Positions 32,279 to 42,368 of a DNA stretch of 64,000 bases are shown here, piece after piece (position 1 is the first letter of the stretch; each line of letters starts with the position of its first letter). The DNA is from Anaerolineae bacterium (GTDB lineage Bacteria > Chloroflexota > Anaerolineae > Promineifilales > Promineifilaceae). The notes beneath the pieces are model-generated. The model had not been told where the DNA came from, did no database searches, and was given only the letters and a program-made list of their open reading frames with translations. The position numbers and the translations under genes are program-made. Location: contig JAUIAP010000017.1 in the NCBI GenBank assembly GCA_030425205.1, positions 62,001 to 126,000 of the forward strand, read 5' to 3'.

Positions 32279-35200
32279 ATGAAACGAAATCCCGTTCTTA
32301 AGAATGCTTTCTATGCAATTGCATTGTGTGCGCTAATTGCCATGATTGTTGCGCTTACGCCCGTCAATCATGCACTAGCAGCGACGCCACCAAACGGCAC
32401 GATTACATCCTCAACAGACGTCATCACCTTTGAAGGTGGTCCGTTTTTCTATAATAATGTCACCCCAACAGTCGAATACGTCTGTCTCGTTTATGGGGTC
32501 GATTGTGATGAATTTGATTTGACCATCAATCTGCCCGCAAATGAAGCTGGCGCGTTTGATGTTGTTTTCACAATCGAATGGGGCAATGACGTTGCTGACT
32601 TTGATGTTTATCTACTTGAAGGGGACACGGTTCTCGCTGACTCAGCTTCAAGTTCAAACCCTGAAACCGTCAGCGTCTGCGCGTCCAATCGTGACCTCCA
32701 CTTGGATATCGTGCCATTCACCCCATTGGGCGAATCATACACGGCGGAAGTTAAGCTCGTTCCACGCAGCGTGGCATGTGGTGCGGCAGGTGGTCCCGCA
32801 GAGCCGCTAGGTGATGGCGGGGTTGGTGCTGGCTTTATTAACCCGCAAGTCGGCCGATATCAAGTTTACACCGACCGCGATCGTGCAGGAGATGGACTCG
32901 TCGCACAGGGCGCGGGCGAACCGACAATGGGTGTCAACTGGAACACTGGCGCAGCGATGTTTGTCGCTGGTCTTGAAACAGTGCGCGTCAGCTTTAACGA
33001 CGACTACAATCAAAGTTGTTCTTCCCCTGCTGAGGAGACATGGACAGAAGTCAGCGTCATCACCCATGTGAATACACTTGATCCAATCTTGTTCACTGAT
33101 CCGGTGACAGGTCTGACTATTAGCTCACAGCTTGCTGGTAAGGCGAGTCTAATCGGTTCAACCGTAAACAATATCGAATTAGATGGTGGTTCGCCCGACG
33201 CGGATGGCATTGGCGACGGCTGGACAATCAGCCCACTTGGTGCGGGGATAAATTCAGGTGTTGACCACCAGACAATTGGTGGTGGCCCCTACACGGCGGA
33301 CTACATCATGCCGCCAACGCAAACCTATACACACGCCGTTTACTACTGCTCGCAAGATATTGCCTACGCCAACTGTGCGCGCAGTGACGATGGCGGCATC
33401 GTGTTTGGAGCGGCCGTTCCCATGTACACCCTCACCGAATGTGGTGGCCTACATGGTCATGTCGAAGTCGGCCCTGATGGTGTCGTTTACACGCCAAATG
33501 GTAGCTGCGGGGGTCAGCAAGGGGTTGCCGTTTCAGAAGATAACGGCCTCACTTGGGATGTCCGCACCGTGCCAGACAGTACGCCAGATAACGGCTCTGA
33601 CCCCTCTGTTGCGATGGCAACCGATGGAACCGTCTATTTCGGGTTTGTCGATACCAACGGACAAATGAAGATGACGAAATCAACCGACCACGGCGTGACT
33701 TGGTCAGAATCAATCGACGTTGGCGCACAACTTGGCATCGAATGGGCAGTCTTCCCCGCCGTTGTCGCTGGTGACCCAGACCGCGCCGCAGTCGCATTCG
33801 TCGGTTCGTTAGGTGATGCGGCTGGCAACAACTATGAAGACACCGCTAATTTCAAAGGTGAATGGTATCTCTTCGTGTCACACACCTACGATGGTGGCGC
33901 AACTTGGACAACGGTCAATGCAACCCCATTTGACCCAGTCCAACGCGGGTCAATTTGTAACGGTGGGACAACTTGTGGTGGCGACCGCAACTTGCTCGAC
34001 TTTAACGATGCCGTTCTCGATGAGCGTGGTTATGTGTTGGCCGCCTATGCAGATGGCTGTGTCGGTGATTGCATAGACGATTTCCCGAATACGTTTAGCG
34101 ATGTTGGTTCGATTGCACGTCAGGAAGGTGGCTTGCCGCTGTTCTCAGCATTTGACCCCGTCTTGGTCGATGTACCAAAAGCACCGCGTCTCGACAGCGT
34201 CGGTTTGGCGGTCAATAAGGTCTTTGTCGATTGGTCTGAGCCAGACAATGGTGGATCGCCGTTGACAGGCTATGAAGTACTGCGTGCAGCATCGGCCGCT
34301 GGCCCGTTTGAGAAGATTGCCGATGTTCGGCCGAATAAGACCATCTTCGTCGATACCGAAATCAGCGAATTGCAAGATCAAGGTCAAACCGAATTCCATT
34401 ACCAGGTAAAAGCAGTCAACGTCGTTGGCAGCAGCATCGCCTGTAACTCAATGATGGCGGGTGATATCGACATCTCGACCACGGTTGCGGAAGCATGTTC
34501 TTTCCCCGGCAAGTTAGCCGTTACCGATCCAAACGAGGCAAAGACGGACCGGCTCGACGCCTATGATATCTTGGGTGTTTTCATCGCAGAGCCAATTGTA
34601 GAAGACCCAGCTGATGCACAGTTTATTTTCAGCCTTCAAGTTCAGGCAACAGCCGAAGGCACATTCACGCCACCAGTTGCGAGCGAGTATCGTATCGACT
34701 TTACTTACAATGGTGTCGACTATAGCTTCATCTATGGTTCGACGTTGAATAGTTACACATATACTGGCAGTGATGGCTCAAGTGGCACGCTCGATGGCAA
34801 TTATACAAATGAGGGACTTATCTCATGGTTCTTCCCGAAGAGCCTATTGCCTGCACTACCAGTTGTTGGCGAAGTGATCAGCGACATTTCTGGCTATGCA
34901 AACAGCACAGAGATCATTCCGATTGGGCTACCAGTGGGACAATCGACTGATATAGGCTCATACACGGTGGTTAGTTTGGAAGGCTGTACACCAAACTTCG
35001 CACCATTTGCCGACTTCACTGTGACCCCATCAGAAGGCCAATCGCCGTTGACCGTGCAGTTCAACGCGATGGACACCGCAGCAGGACGTGAATCGTCTGA
35101 CCCTGATGGTGACGAGCTGATCGAGTATCGCTGGGACTTCGGCGACGGAACAACGGCGACAACGACTGGTCCAACGGTGCAGCACACCTATACCAACGAT

Positions 35201-35449
35201 TCGGAGACCAGCACGCTAGAGCGTCGTGCATACCTAACGGTTATCGACGCGAAAGGCAAACCAAGCCCGAACAACAGCTTTGCTGGCATCGAAATTCAGC
35301 CAGCTGGCGGCATTCCAACCGCCATTTTCACCAACCAGACAACAGCGGCCGGCAATCAGGTGATGGCATTGATCGGCATTGGGTTGATCATGCTGTTGAC
35401 TGTCGCGGTTGGCGGGGTAACAGTCATGCGACGGAAATCGACACCATAA
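32279..35449 (+). CDS. giant secreted protein: BNR repeats, FN3 and PKD domains, C-terminal anchor
   Basis: 1056-aa exported protein. Signal peptide about residues 1-38 (ALIAMIVALTPVNHALAA). An N-terminal beta domain (about 40-170) resembles a pre-peptidase C-terminal fold. Sialidase-like repeats follow (about 200-620: VAVSEDNGLTWDVRTV, TKSTDHGVTWSESIDV, SHTYDGGATWTTV). Then an FN3 domain (about 630-720, VFVDWSEPDNGGSPLTGYEV), a beta domain, and a PKD domain (about 906-1005, YRWDFGDGT). It ends in a hydrophobic helix and MRRKSTP, like archaeosortase/exosortase-style or simple TM anchors. GGAGA lies 6 nt before ATG 32279. Likely a cell-surface binding or degradative protein; substrate unknown. 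Confidence 0.8.
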   Translation: MKRNPVLKNAFYAIALCALIAMIVALTPVNHALAATPPNGTITSSTDVITFEGGPFFYNNVTPTVEYVCLVYGVDCDEFDLTINLPANEAGAFDVVFTIEWGNDVADFDVYLLEGDTVLADSASSSNPETVSVCASNRDLHLDIVPFTPLGESYTAEVKLVPRSVACGAAGGPAEPLGDGGVGAGFINPQVGRYQVYTDRDRAGDGLVAQGAGEPTMGVNWNTGAAMFVAGLETVRVSFNDDYNQSCSSPAEETWTEVSVITHVNTLDPILFTDPVTGLTISSQLAGKASLIGSTVNNIELDGGSPDADGIGDGWTISPLGAGINSGVDHQTIGGGPYTADYIMPPTQTYTHAVYYCSQDIAYANCARSDDGGIVFGAAVPMYTLTECGGLHGHVEVGPDGVVYTPNGSCGGQQGVAVSEDNGLTWDVRTVPDSTPDNGSDPSVAMATDGTVYFGFVDTNGQMKMTKSTDHGVTWSESIDVGAQLGIEWAVFPAVVAGDPDRAAVAFVGSLGDAAGNNYEDTANFKGEWYLFVSHTYDGGATWTTVNATPFDPVQRGSICNGGTTCGGDRNLLDFNDAVLDERGYVLAAYADGCVGDCIDDFPNTFSDVGSIARQEGGLPLFSAFDPVLVDVPKAPRLDSVGLAVNKVFVDWSEPDNGGSPLTGYEVLRAASAAGPFEKIADVRPNKTIFVDTEISELQDQGQTEFHYQVKAVNVVGSSIACNSMMAGDIDISTTVAEACSFPGKLAVTDPNEAKTDRLDAYDILGVFIAEPIVEDPADAQFIFSLQVQATAEGTFTPPVASEYRIDFTYNGVDYSFIYGSTLNSYTYTGSDGSSGTLDGNYTNEGLISWFFPKSLLPALPVVGEVISDISGYANSTEIIPIGLPVGQSTDIGSYTVVSLEGCTPNFAPFADFTVTPSEGQSPLTVQFNAMDTAAGRESSDPDGDELIEYRWDFGDGTTATTTGPTVQHTYTNDSETSTLERRAYLTVIDAKGKPSPNNSFAGIEIQPAGGIPTAIFTNQTTAAGNQVMALIGIGLIMLLTVAVGGVTVMRRKSTP

Positions 35450-35501
35450 CGTGTCATTTCCGTTGTCCAACACGGAGTGACTTGTTGGGCTTTGAGGCAT
35501 A

Positions 35502-35529
35502 GTGCGTGGTGCGTGGTGCGTGGTGCGTA
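35502..35529 (+). repeat. tandem heptamer GTGCGTG x4
   Basis: Three exact GTGCGTG units and a fourth ending GTGCGTA. A single-sided array without a clear inverted partner. Confidence 0.85.
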
Positions 35530-35600
35530 TCGACCATAGGATACGATAAGGCGCGACAATGAACCGACTGTGTCACGCCTGACAGGACGATAGCATTTAG

Positions 35601-35629
35601 AAAAGGACGAGCGGCTGCTCGTCCTTTTT
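35601..35629 (+). terminator. Rho-independent terminator after the PKD protein
   Basis: AAAAGGACGAGC and GCTCGTCCTTTTT pair around GGCT and end in a T run. It is about 150 nt after the stop codon. Confidence 0.85.
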
Positions 35630-35732
35630 CGTACCAGTCATTGGTAACGCCTCGCCGCTCCCGACGGCTAGCCAACACTCAAAGGGAATCACCTAAAATA
35701 GATTCATCCGCGCCTACTGGGTGGACAACTGG

Positions 35733-35738
35733 TATCAT
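35733..35738 (+). promoter_or_regulatory. -10 box TATCAT of the AlkD-like gene, probable leaderless start
   Basis: TATCAT ends 7 nt before ATG 35746 with no Shine-Dalgarno between them. Confidence 0.45.
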
Positions 35739-35745
35739 CCGATTC

Positions 35746-36432
35746 ATGGACAGCAAGCATCCCTTTATCACTGCTATTCGCACTGAACTCGCCAAGCAAG
35801 CGGACGCTGAACGCGCCGAAAAAATGGCGGCATACATGAAAACGGAACAACCATTTTATGGTGTGCAGTCGAAGCCAGCACAGGCAATTTTTCGTGCCGC
35901 CCTGCGGCAACATCCCATCACGAGCCACGCTGACTACGAGGCGATCATCTGGGAGCTATGGCATGGCACGTATCGCGAGGAAATGTATCAGGCATTGCGC
36001 GTTGCCGAACTCAAAACGTTCTGGAAGATTGACGCATGGCATATCTATGAACGACTCGTGCATGAGGCGACGTGGTGGGACACACTCGACTGGATCGCGG
36101 GAACGCATGTCGGCTTGTTGGTGCTCAAACATCGTGAGCTTGAGTCACGGCTAATCGAGTGGCGCACAGACAAGCATTTATGGACACGTCGCGCCTCGCT
36201 GTTGGCACACCTCAAACATAAGCGCAAGACCAACGTTCCACTCATGGCCGAGACAATATTGTTGCTGGCACACGAAAAGGATTTCTTTATTCGCAAAGCG
36301 ATTGGCTGGGTGTTGCGTGAGTATTCAAAGACGGATGCTGAATGGGTGTCAAATTTTATTCGAGAACATGATGGGGTGCTTTCCAATTTGAGCAAGCGAG
36401 AGGGGATGAAGGTTATTTTGCGAAAAAAGTAG
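35746..36432 (+). CDS. AlkD-like DNA alkylation repair protein
   Basis: HEAT-like-repeat DNA glycosylase family that removes alkylated purines without base flipping. The 228-aa product shows family landmarks: QPFYGVQSKPAQAIFRA (about residues 33-49), RVAELKTFW, WWDTLDWIAGTHVG with the Trp/Asp active-site region (about 107-120), and FIRKAIGWVLREYSKTD (about 183-199). ATG 35746 is chosen on the family start and the TATCAT 7 nt upstream. Monocistronic. The endonuclease III-like protein at 7.8 kb is the other base-excision enzyme of the window. Confidence 0.85.
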   Translation: MDSKHPFITAIRTELAKQADAERAEKMAAYMKTEQPFYGVQSKPAQAIFRAALRQHPITSHADYEAIIWELWHGTYREEMYQALRVAELKTFWKIDAWHIYERLVHEATWWDTLDWIAGTHVGLLVLKHRELESRLIEWRTDKHLWTRRASLLAHLKHKRKTNVPLMAETILLLAHEKDFFIRKAIGWVLREYSKTDAEWVSNFIREHDGVLSNLSKREGMKVILRKK

Positions 36433-36490
36433 CTGCGCCATTGATCCAACGCAGCATCTAATACTACAACGAGACTTTGTCAAAATCCTA

Positions 36491-36535
36491 CGGCTAAAGC
36501 CGAAGGCTGATACGCCAAACGCGCTCAAGCGCGTT
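36491..36535. repeat. two short spacer hairpins after the AlkD-like gene
   Basis: CGGCTAAAGCCG (36491-36502) and AACGCGCT-CA-AGCGCGTT (36518-36535) are perfect small hairpins, possibly the transcript end of the AlkD-like gene. No T run. Confidence 0.45.
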
Positions 36536-36555
36536 GTTTGCAGTCCATTAGAGTC

Positions 36556-36654
36556 AGTGCCGTCATACCTGCGAAGGCAGGTATCCACTCTTTTCAAAGA
36601 CTGAATTCCCGCATTCGCGAGATGACAACGCAAGAAAATTTACTACGCGCTGTA
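36556..36654 (-). repeat. diverged MITE copy, opposite orientation
   Basis: Read on the minus strand it begins TACAGCGCGTAGTAAA and continues with GGGAATTCAGTCTT, GAAAAGAGTGGATACCTGCC and GGTATGAC, colinear with the 23891 element. The far end, including its inverted repeat, is lost. Confidence 0.65.
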
Positions 36655-36686
36655 CTAATGTAGAATCAATAGCGTTGCGCGCATGG

Positions 36687-37958
36687 TCATTCCAGCAATT
36701 CAATGACCGCCGCTTCCCCTTGTCCAACGCCAACGCACAGCGTCGCTAGTCCATAACGCATCGACTCACCCGCAGCCCGCCGCCGCTGCATTTCATAGAT
36801 TAGCGTCGTCAAGATACGTGCGCCAGAGCAGCCTAGTGGATGCCCCAGCGCGATTGCGCCCCCGTTGACATTGGTGATTTCTTCATTTAAGCCAAGCTCA
36901 CCCAAGACCGCTAACGACTGCGCCGCGAATGCTTCATTGAGTTCCGCCAAGTCGATGTCGTCAATCGACAAATTGGCCCGTTTGAGGGCTTTGCGGGTTG
37001 CATTGACGGGGCCGATACCCATGACACGCGGATCAACGCCAGCAGCGGCCGAACTAATCCAGCGTGCCAATGGCCTAATCCCCAATTCGTCTGCTTTTTC
37101 TTTTGACATCAGCACCAGCGCACAAGAGCCGTCGTTCAACCCGCTCGAATTCCCAGCCGTGACCGAGCCACCTTTGCGGAATGCGGGGCGCAAACTGCCC
37201 AACTTCTCCATCGTCGTCGCCACCACATAACCGTCATCCGTCTTTTTCATAAAGGGATGTTCGTCTTGACTGAAGACAATCGGATCGCGCTTACGCTGGG
37301 GAATAGTTACGGGGATGATTTCGCGTTCAAAGTAGCCGTTATTAATGGCGTTGACGGCGCGTTGTTGGCTCCGCAAGGCAAATCGATCTTGCGCTTCTCG
37401 CGTGATTTCGCCCCCAGCATAGGCACCGGCACAGCTCTGGTCAACGATATTTTCGGCCGTTTCTCCCATCCCCTCCAACGGAAACATCTCGGCCATTTTC
37501 GCATTTGGATAGCGCCAGCCAAGCGTTGTATCATAGGCGGTCACATTGCCAGAGGGGCCAAACCCAACGGGATTTTTCGGCATCGAATAGGGCGCACGGG
37601 TCATGCTCTCAACGCCCCCTGCCACATAGACATCCCCCTCACCTGCCTTAATCGCTCGGGCGGCCTGATTGACCGCGTTTAGTCCGCTGGCGCACAGGCG
37701 GTTCAACGTCACCGCCGCCACCGACTGCGGCAACCCAGCCAACAGCGTCGCCATGCGTGCCACATTGCGATTGTCCTCGCCCGCTTGGTTAGCACATCCA
37801 AGATAGACTTCTTCGATCAATTCGGGATCGACGCCTGCGCGATCAACCGCTTCCTTAATTACAATTGCCGCCAAATCATCGGGGCGAACTTGCGACAATG
37901 TGCCGCGTATTTTGCCAATTGGTGTGCGGACTGCGCTTACGATAACAACTTCCTTCAT
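36687..37958 (-). CDS. acetyl-CoA acyltransferase (thiolase), PcaF/FadA-like
   Basis: Thiolytic cleavage or condensation of 3-oxoacyl-CoA. The 423-aa product has the nucleophile in [10 protein letters not shown] (C89), [13 protein letters not shown], the C-terminal [13 protein letters not shown], the His of [17 protein letters not shown] and the second Cys in [31 protein letters not shown] is especially like beta-ketoadipyl-CoA thiolases, which would fit aromatic degradation and the hpaH-hpaI pair at 46-47.6 kb, but fatty-acid oxidation is equally possible. ATG 37958 has AGGAG 9 nt upstream; the longer frame start is unlikely. Confidence 0.9.
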   Translation of the reverse strand: MKEVVIVSAVRTPIGKIRGTLSQVRPDDLAAIVIKEAVDRAGVDPELIEEVYLGCANQAGEDNRNVARMATLLAGLPQSVAAVTLNRLCASGLNAVNQAARAIKAGEGDVYVAGGVESMTRAPYSMPKNPVGFGPSGNVTAYDTTLGWRYPNAKMAEMFPLEGMGETAENIVDQSCAGAYAGGEITREAQDRFALRSQQRAVNAINNGYFEREIIPVTIPQRKRDPIVFSQDEHPFMKKTDDGYVVATTMEKLGSLRPAFRKGGSVTAGNSSGLNDGSCALVLMSKEKADELGIRPLARWISSAAAGVDPRVMGIGPVNATRKALKRANLSIDDIDLAELNEAFAAQSLAVLGELGLNEEITNVNGGAIALGHPLGCSGARILTTLIYEMQRRRAAGESMRYGLATLCVGVGQGEAAVIELLE

Positions 37959-38109
37959 GGGATAATCTCCTGCTAATAATTTGTTGTGCAAACATAACCG
38001 TCTCCTGTCGGAGAAGGGTTAGAAGGGATGGAAATCGGCCGATTTCCACACCCTCCCAAACAATTTCTACACCTTCTCGAAACAATAGGACGGCGAATCT
38101 CTTTCCAGC

Positions 38110-38115
38110 TACAAT
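38110..38115 (+). promoter_or_regulatory. -10 box TACAAT of the GH38 gene, probable leaderless start
   Basis: TACAAT ends 7 nt before ATG 38123. No Shine-Dalgarno is seen. Confidence 0.5.
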
Positions 38116-38122
38116 TGGGCGC

Positions 38123-40924
38123 ATGACAGAAAAGCTCAGACTCTACATCGTGCCGCACACCCACTGGGATCGAGAGTGGTATGGCTCATTCCAACTGTTC
38201 CGCCTGCGACTTGTCCGTCTCATGAACAAGCTGCTCAACTTGCTCGAACGTGACCCAGATTATCGCTCATTCAATCTCGACGGGCAGACCGTCGTGCTTG
38301 AGGATTATCTTGAAGTTCATCCCGAAAAACGTGATGAACTCCAGCAGTTGATCAGCGATAAACGGCTGCTCGTTGGCCCATGGTATATTCTACCCGATGA
38401 ATTTCTCTCTGGTGGCGAGGCGATGGTGCGCAACTTGCTGCTCGGCGGTCAAATCGCCAACGAATTCGGTCATCGCATGAACGTCGGCTACATTCCCGAC
38501 ACGTTTGGACATATCGGACAGTTGCCGCAAATTTTTGCGGGATTTGGGCTGGAAAACATCATGCACTTTCGCGGGATGGATGTGGGCGAATTGCCGAGTG
38601 AGTTATGGTGGGAGGGAAACGATGGAACCCGCATCTTATTGCATCACTTGAGTAACATCATCGGCTATAGCGACGCCGCCGTGCTTCACGCAGAGCCTGA
38701 TCGAGCCGCGCAAGACCTGCGTGCCCTCGCCCACTATAAGGCCGAGCGCGCCACAACCAACATCGTTCTCGCGCTACAGGGCGTTGACCACACGGAAGCG
38801 AATGAAAATCTGAGCGAAATCATCAAAGTCGCCAACGCGACGTTCGACGATGTTGAATTTATCCACGCCTCGCTAGAGGAGTTTTGGGCGGCGTTGACGG
38901 ATGCGACCTTTGCGCTTGATTTGCCCGTCGTCCACGGCGAGTTGCGCGATGTGCCACGCTCGCAAGACGCAATGAACTTCCTGCTCTATAACGTTCTTTC
39001 ATCGCGTGCCGACAACAAGATCGACAATGCTAAAACGCTCGTGGCGTTGGAAAGTTGGGCGGAACCATGGGCCGCACAATCGGCCGCTATGGGCCTTGCC
39101 GATTATCCGCAAGGGCATTTGTGGACGGCATGGCGTTGGTTGCTCAAAAATCACCCGCACGACTCGATTGGAGGCTGCTCAGTTGATGCAGTCCATCGAC
39201 AGATGACTACGCGCTTTGAGTGGGCGCGTGAAATTGCGGATGGATTGACGGAAGAACGTCATCGGCTAATCGTGGATCAGCTCGATTTGAGCGCAGTTAA
39301 GAAAAATGAGTTGGCGGTTGTGCTGTTTAATGGAACAGCGTGGCAGCGTGATGAAGTGGTGTCGGTGGAGGTCGATATTCCGCTTTATTGGCTTAAACAA
39401 CAGGCGATGGCAAACTTCTCGCCAGCGGAGCCAACAACTGATACTGCGGGGTATCGGGAACGCTTGATGGAACGAACACGCGCGGAATGGTTGTATGGCA
39501 CACCAGAAATGCCCTCGCATGAGTGGCGCGGGCTGCATATTCGGCCGATTGGCAGTGATGAGCGTATCCCAATCGAAATAAGCAGCCGCGAGTTGACAAC
39601 CCATGCGCTTGCGCTCGCCTCGGGCCCACGCGGAACGATGGAAGTTCAGCGCGTGCGCGTGCAGTTCCGCGCCCAGCTTCCCGCCTTTGGCTACACGACA
39701 TTTGCGCTTTCGACTGACCCCAACCCCGTCAAATGGCCCGTGTCGGCCGCCGCACTCAATCGCATTGAAAGCGATAAGTTGCTCGTGGTCGTGCATGAAA
39801 ATGGGACGTTTGACGTGACGAATAAGGAGACGAACAATACATTTCGCGGGCTAGGGCTGTTTGAGGATGGCGGGGATAGCGGGGATGGCTATATGTTTTC
39901 GCCGCCACCGTTTGACAGTGTGCTAACGACGTTTAGTTCTGCACCACGCATCACGCGAATTGGGCGGGGCGTGGGTATGCAGCATTTACGGATTGAACAT
40001 GCGCTGTCTCTGCCCGTCAGTTTGAACGACGCGCGCAATCGGCGACGTGCGGAGACGGTTAGTTGTCCTCTGACGGTTGATTTAATCGTCCGTGATGGCG
40101 TCGAACGGCTTGAGATTGCGGTGACGTTTGATAATCGCGCCAAAGACCATCGGTTGCGGATGCTTCTGCCGACCGATTTGGCGGTTGAAACGGCGACAAG
40201 CTCGATGCAATTTGATGCGGTCAATCGGCCGATCTCCCCCACCCCGATCCCCGTCGGCGATTGGTGGGTAGAAGACCCGCCCGCAACGTTCCCGCTACAT
40301 GGCTGGCTCGATGTCAACGATGGGGAGCGCGGCTTGAGTGTTTTGACAGAAGGGATCTATGAGTTTGCGGTCGAACAGACGACAGAACGACCGATTGCAT
40401 TGACGCTGCTGCGGGCAGTTGGTTTCTTGGGCGCACGCCGCGACCTGACGACGATTATTGGTGGTGCGGGGCCAAGTACACAAACACCTGAAGCACAGCT
40501 ACAACAGCAGTTGACGTGGCGGCTTGCGCTTTATCCGCACACGTGGGGCTGGGAGGATGCAGCCGTTTGGCGACAATCGGCCGAACATCTCACCCCGCCG
40601 CGAGTCGTCACCGTACCACCCCATGCAGGCAGTCTGCCACCCGTCGCGCAGGGCGTGACCGTCTCTGGCGCAAATGCTGTCCTGAGCGCGATCAAGCAAG
40701 CGGAAGCGGGCGATGGGATGATTGTGCGTCTATTCAATCCGACGGATGTGGCGACGACGGGGCGTGTGACTGTGCCGTTTGAGGTGAAATCGGCCGAACT
40801 CGTCACCTTGCAAGAAGAGACAATTTCGGCCGTTTGGGTTGGGGAAGATGGGACAATTTCGGTTGATATTGCACCGAAGAAAATTGTCACATTGCGCGTG
40901 AATAAAGCAGAGCGCGATTCGTGA
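38123..40924 (+). CDS. glycoside hydrolase family 38 alpha-mannosidase
   Basis: Retaining zinc-dependent exo-mannosidase. The 933-aa product opens with the zinc-site motif VPHTHWDREWY (H12, D16). The nucleophile segment is GYIPDTFGHIGQLPQI (D126), and the second zinc/His segment is KNHPHDSIGGCSVD (about 350-363). The long C-terminal beta region (about 500-933) is normal for the family. There is no signal peptide, so it is cytoplasmic and probably trims imported oligosaccharides or mannosylglycerate-type compounds (MngB-like). Close to the thiolase gene, divergently oriented. Confidence 0.92.
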   Translation: MTEKLRLYIVPHTHWDREWYGSFQLFRLRLVRLMNKLLNLLERDPDYRSFNLDGQTVVLEDYLEVHPEKRDELQQLISDKRLLVGPWYILPDEFLSGGEAMVRNLLLGGQIANEFGHRMNVGYIPDTFGHIGQLPQIFAGFGLENIMHFRGMDVGELPSELWWEGNDGTRILLHHLSNIIGYSDAAVLHAEPDRAAQDLRALAHYKAERATTNIVLALQGVDHTEANENLSEIIKVANATFDDVEFIHASLEEFWAALTDATFALDLPVVHGELRDVPRSQDAMNFLLYNVLSSRADNKIDNAKTLVALESWAEPWAAQSAAMGLADYPQGHLWTAWRWLLKNHPHDSIGGCSVDAVHRQMTTRFEWAREIADGLTEERHRLIVDQLDLSAVKKNELAVVLFNGTAWQRDEVVSVEVDIPLYWLKQQAMANFSPAEPTTDTAGYRERLMERTRAEWLYGTPEMPSHEWRGLHIRPIGSDERIPIEISSRELTTHALALASGPRGTMEVQRVRVQFRAQLPAFGYTTFALSTDPNPVKWPVSAAALNRIESDKLLVVVHENGTFDVTNKETNNTFRGLGLFEDGGDSGDGYMFSPPPFDSVLTTFSSAPRITRIGRGVGMQHLRIEHALSLPVSLNDARNRRRAETVSCPLTVDLIVRDGVERLEIAVTFDNRAKDHRLRMLLPTDLAVETATSSMQFDAVNRPISPTPIPVGDWWVEDPPATFPLHGWLDVNDGERGLSVLTEGIYEFAVEQTTERPIALTLLRAVGFLGARRDLTTIIGGAGPSTQTPEAQLQQQLTWRLALYPHTWGWEDAAVWRQSAEHLTPPRVVTVPPHAGSLPPVAQGVTVSGANAVLSAIKQAEAGDGMIVRLFNPTDVATTGRVTVPFEVKSAELVTLQEETISAVWVGEDGTISVDIAPKKIVTLRVNKAERDS

Positions 40925-40932
40925 AGATGGTC

Positions 40933-41193
40933 TTACGCGCCTTTCAAGCGGTTAACGAGATCGACATATTGCTGTTGAGCCGATTCGGCCGAAGTGCCCT
41001 TCATCTTCTCCCACGCCTCAAATTTGGCGCGGTCTACCATGTTAAACCGACTCGGCTTCTTCCCTGATATATCTCCACTCGTTGCCTGCTTGTACAGCGA
41101 GTACAGCTTCAACATCGTCTCGTTATCGGGACGGCTGGCAAGTGTTTTGCTATTGGCGACGGCCGCTTGAAATTGTGCTTGTAAATCTGACAT
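40933..41193 (-). CDS. acyl-CoA-binding protein (ACBP)
   Basis: 86-aa four-helix protein that binds medium- and long-chain acyl-CoA esters. Family landmarks: MLKLYSLYKQATSGD (binding Tyr and Lys), AKFEAWEKMKGTS and a terminal QYVDLVNRL. ACBP is common in eukaryotes and scattered in bacteria. AAGGAA precedes the ATG. It converges on the GH38 gene with an 8-nt gap. It may serve the same acyl-CoA metabolism as the thiolase 3 kb away. Confidence 0.92.
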   Translation of the reverse strand: MSDLQAQFQAAVANSKTLASRPDNETMLKLYSLYKQATSGDISGKKPSRFNMVDRAKFEAWEKMKGTSAESAQQQYVDLVNRLKGA

Positions 41194-41312
41194 GTGTTTT
41201 CCTTATTGTTGAAATGGCGTGACTCAAATATGTCCACCAAGTGTATTAAATAACGACGAAATATCAACTACCGAAAACCAGTGGCTCTGAGTGCCGCCAC
41301 AACACAACGATT

Positions 41313-42368
41313 ATGCAAACAAATAAAATTATCCATATCGTCAATTGTCATGCAGAAGGTGAGGTTGGGAACGTTATCGTGGGTGGGGTTGCGCCGCCGC
41401 CGGGCGCGACGCTGTGGGAGCAGTCGCGGTTTATTGCGCGTGATGAGACGCTGCGTCGCTTTGTGCTGAATGAGCCGCGCGGTGGCGTGTATAAGCACGT
41501 GATTTTGCTTGTGCCACCCAAAGACCCACGCGCAGCGTATGGGTTCATCATCATGGAGCCAGAACACACACCGCCGATGTCGGGGTCAAATTCGATCTGC
41601 ACGGCGACGGTGCTGCTCGATACGGGTATGGTTCCACTGGTGGAGCCAGAGACGACGTTTTACTTGGAGGCTCCAGGCGGCTTGGTGCGGGTGCGGGCAT
41701 TATGCGCGCATGGAAAGGCGCAGAGTGTCGAGATTGAGAACGTGCCATCGTTTGCCGCGCAGCTGGATATGTCTCTAGAGGTGGCGGGGGTCGGCACGTT
41801 GACGGTAGATACGGCGTATGGCGGGGATAGCTTTGTGATAGTCAAGGCGCGCGAGCTGGGATTTGAGATTGTGCCAGATGAGGCGCGTGATTTGGCAACA
41901 TTAGGGGCGAAAATTACAGCGGCCGCCAATCAACAGCTTGGCTTTGTGCATCCCGAAAATCCCGAATGGAATCACATTTCGTTTTGCCAAATTGCGCTGC
42001 CGGTGGAGCGGGTCGATGGGGTACTGACGGCGAAGAGTACGAGCGTGATCGATCCGGGCAAGCTCGACCGCTCACCAACAGGGACGGGATGTTCGGCGCG
42101 GATGGCGGTGCTGCACGCACGAGGAGAGATGCAGGTTGGCGAGCAATTTATCGGCCGATCGATCATCAACTCACAGTTCACCTGCTCCATCATCGGAGAG
42201 ACAACCGTCGGCAACAAGACCGCCATCATTCCGACGGTGCGCGGTCGCGCGTGGATTACAGGAACGGAACAGTTGATGTGTGACCCGAGCGACCCGTATC
42301 CATTGGGATATCGCTTGTCCGACACGTGGCCCGTGATGACGACCGCTGATGTAGCGAATGATGCGTGA
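41313..42368 (+). CDS. proline racemase-superfamily protein with Ser/Thr in place of both catalytic Cys
   Basis: Diaminopimelate-epimerase-fold enzyme of the proline racemase / hydroxyproline epimerase / trans-3-hydroxyproline dehydratase group; 351 aa. Racemases use two Cys bases, in MCGH and SPCGTG. Here the first site reads [10 protein letters not shown] (S90) and the second [13 protein letters not shown] (T256, with Cys four residues on, C260). Thr at the second site is the dehydratase pattern (family knowledge); Ser at the first is different from the human dehydratase, which keeps Cys. Racemisation is therefore unlikely and dehydration or another reaction probable. Start ATG has no clear ribosome-binding site. 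No hydroxyproline pathway genes nearby. Confidence 0.85.
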   Translation: MQTNKIIHIVNCHAEGEVGNVIVGGVAPPPGATLWEQSRFIARDETLRRFVLNEPRGGVYKHVILLVPPKDPRAAYGFIIMEPEHTPPMSGSNSICTATVLLDTGMVPLVEPETTFYLEAPGGLVRVRALCAHGKAQSVEIENVPSFAAQLDMSLEVAGVGTLTVDTAYGGDSFVIVKARELGFEIVPDEARDLATLGAKITAAANQQLGFVHPENPEWNHISFCQIALPVERVDGVLTAKSTSVIDPGKLDRSPTGTGCSARMAVLHARGEMQVGEQFIGRSIINSQFTCSIIGETTVGNKTAIIPTVRGRAWITGTEQLMCDPSDPYPLGYRLSDTWPVMTTADVANDA

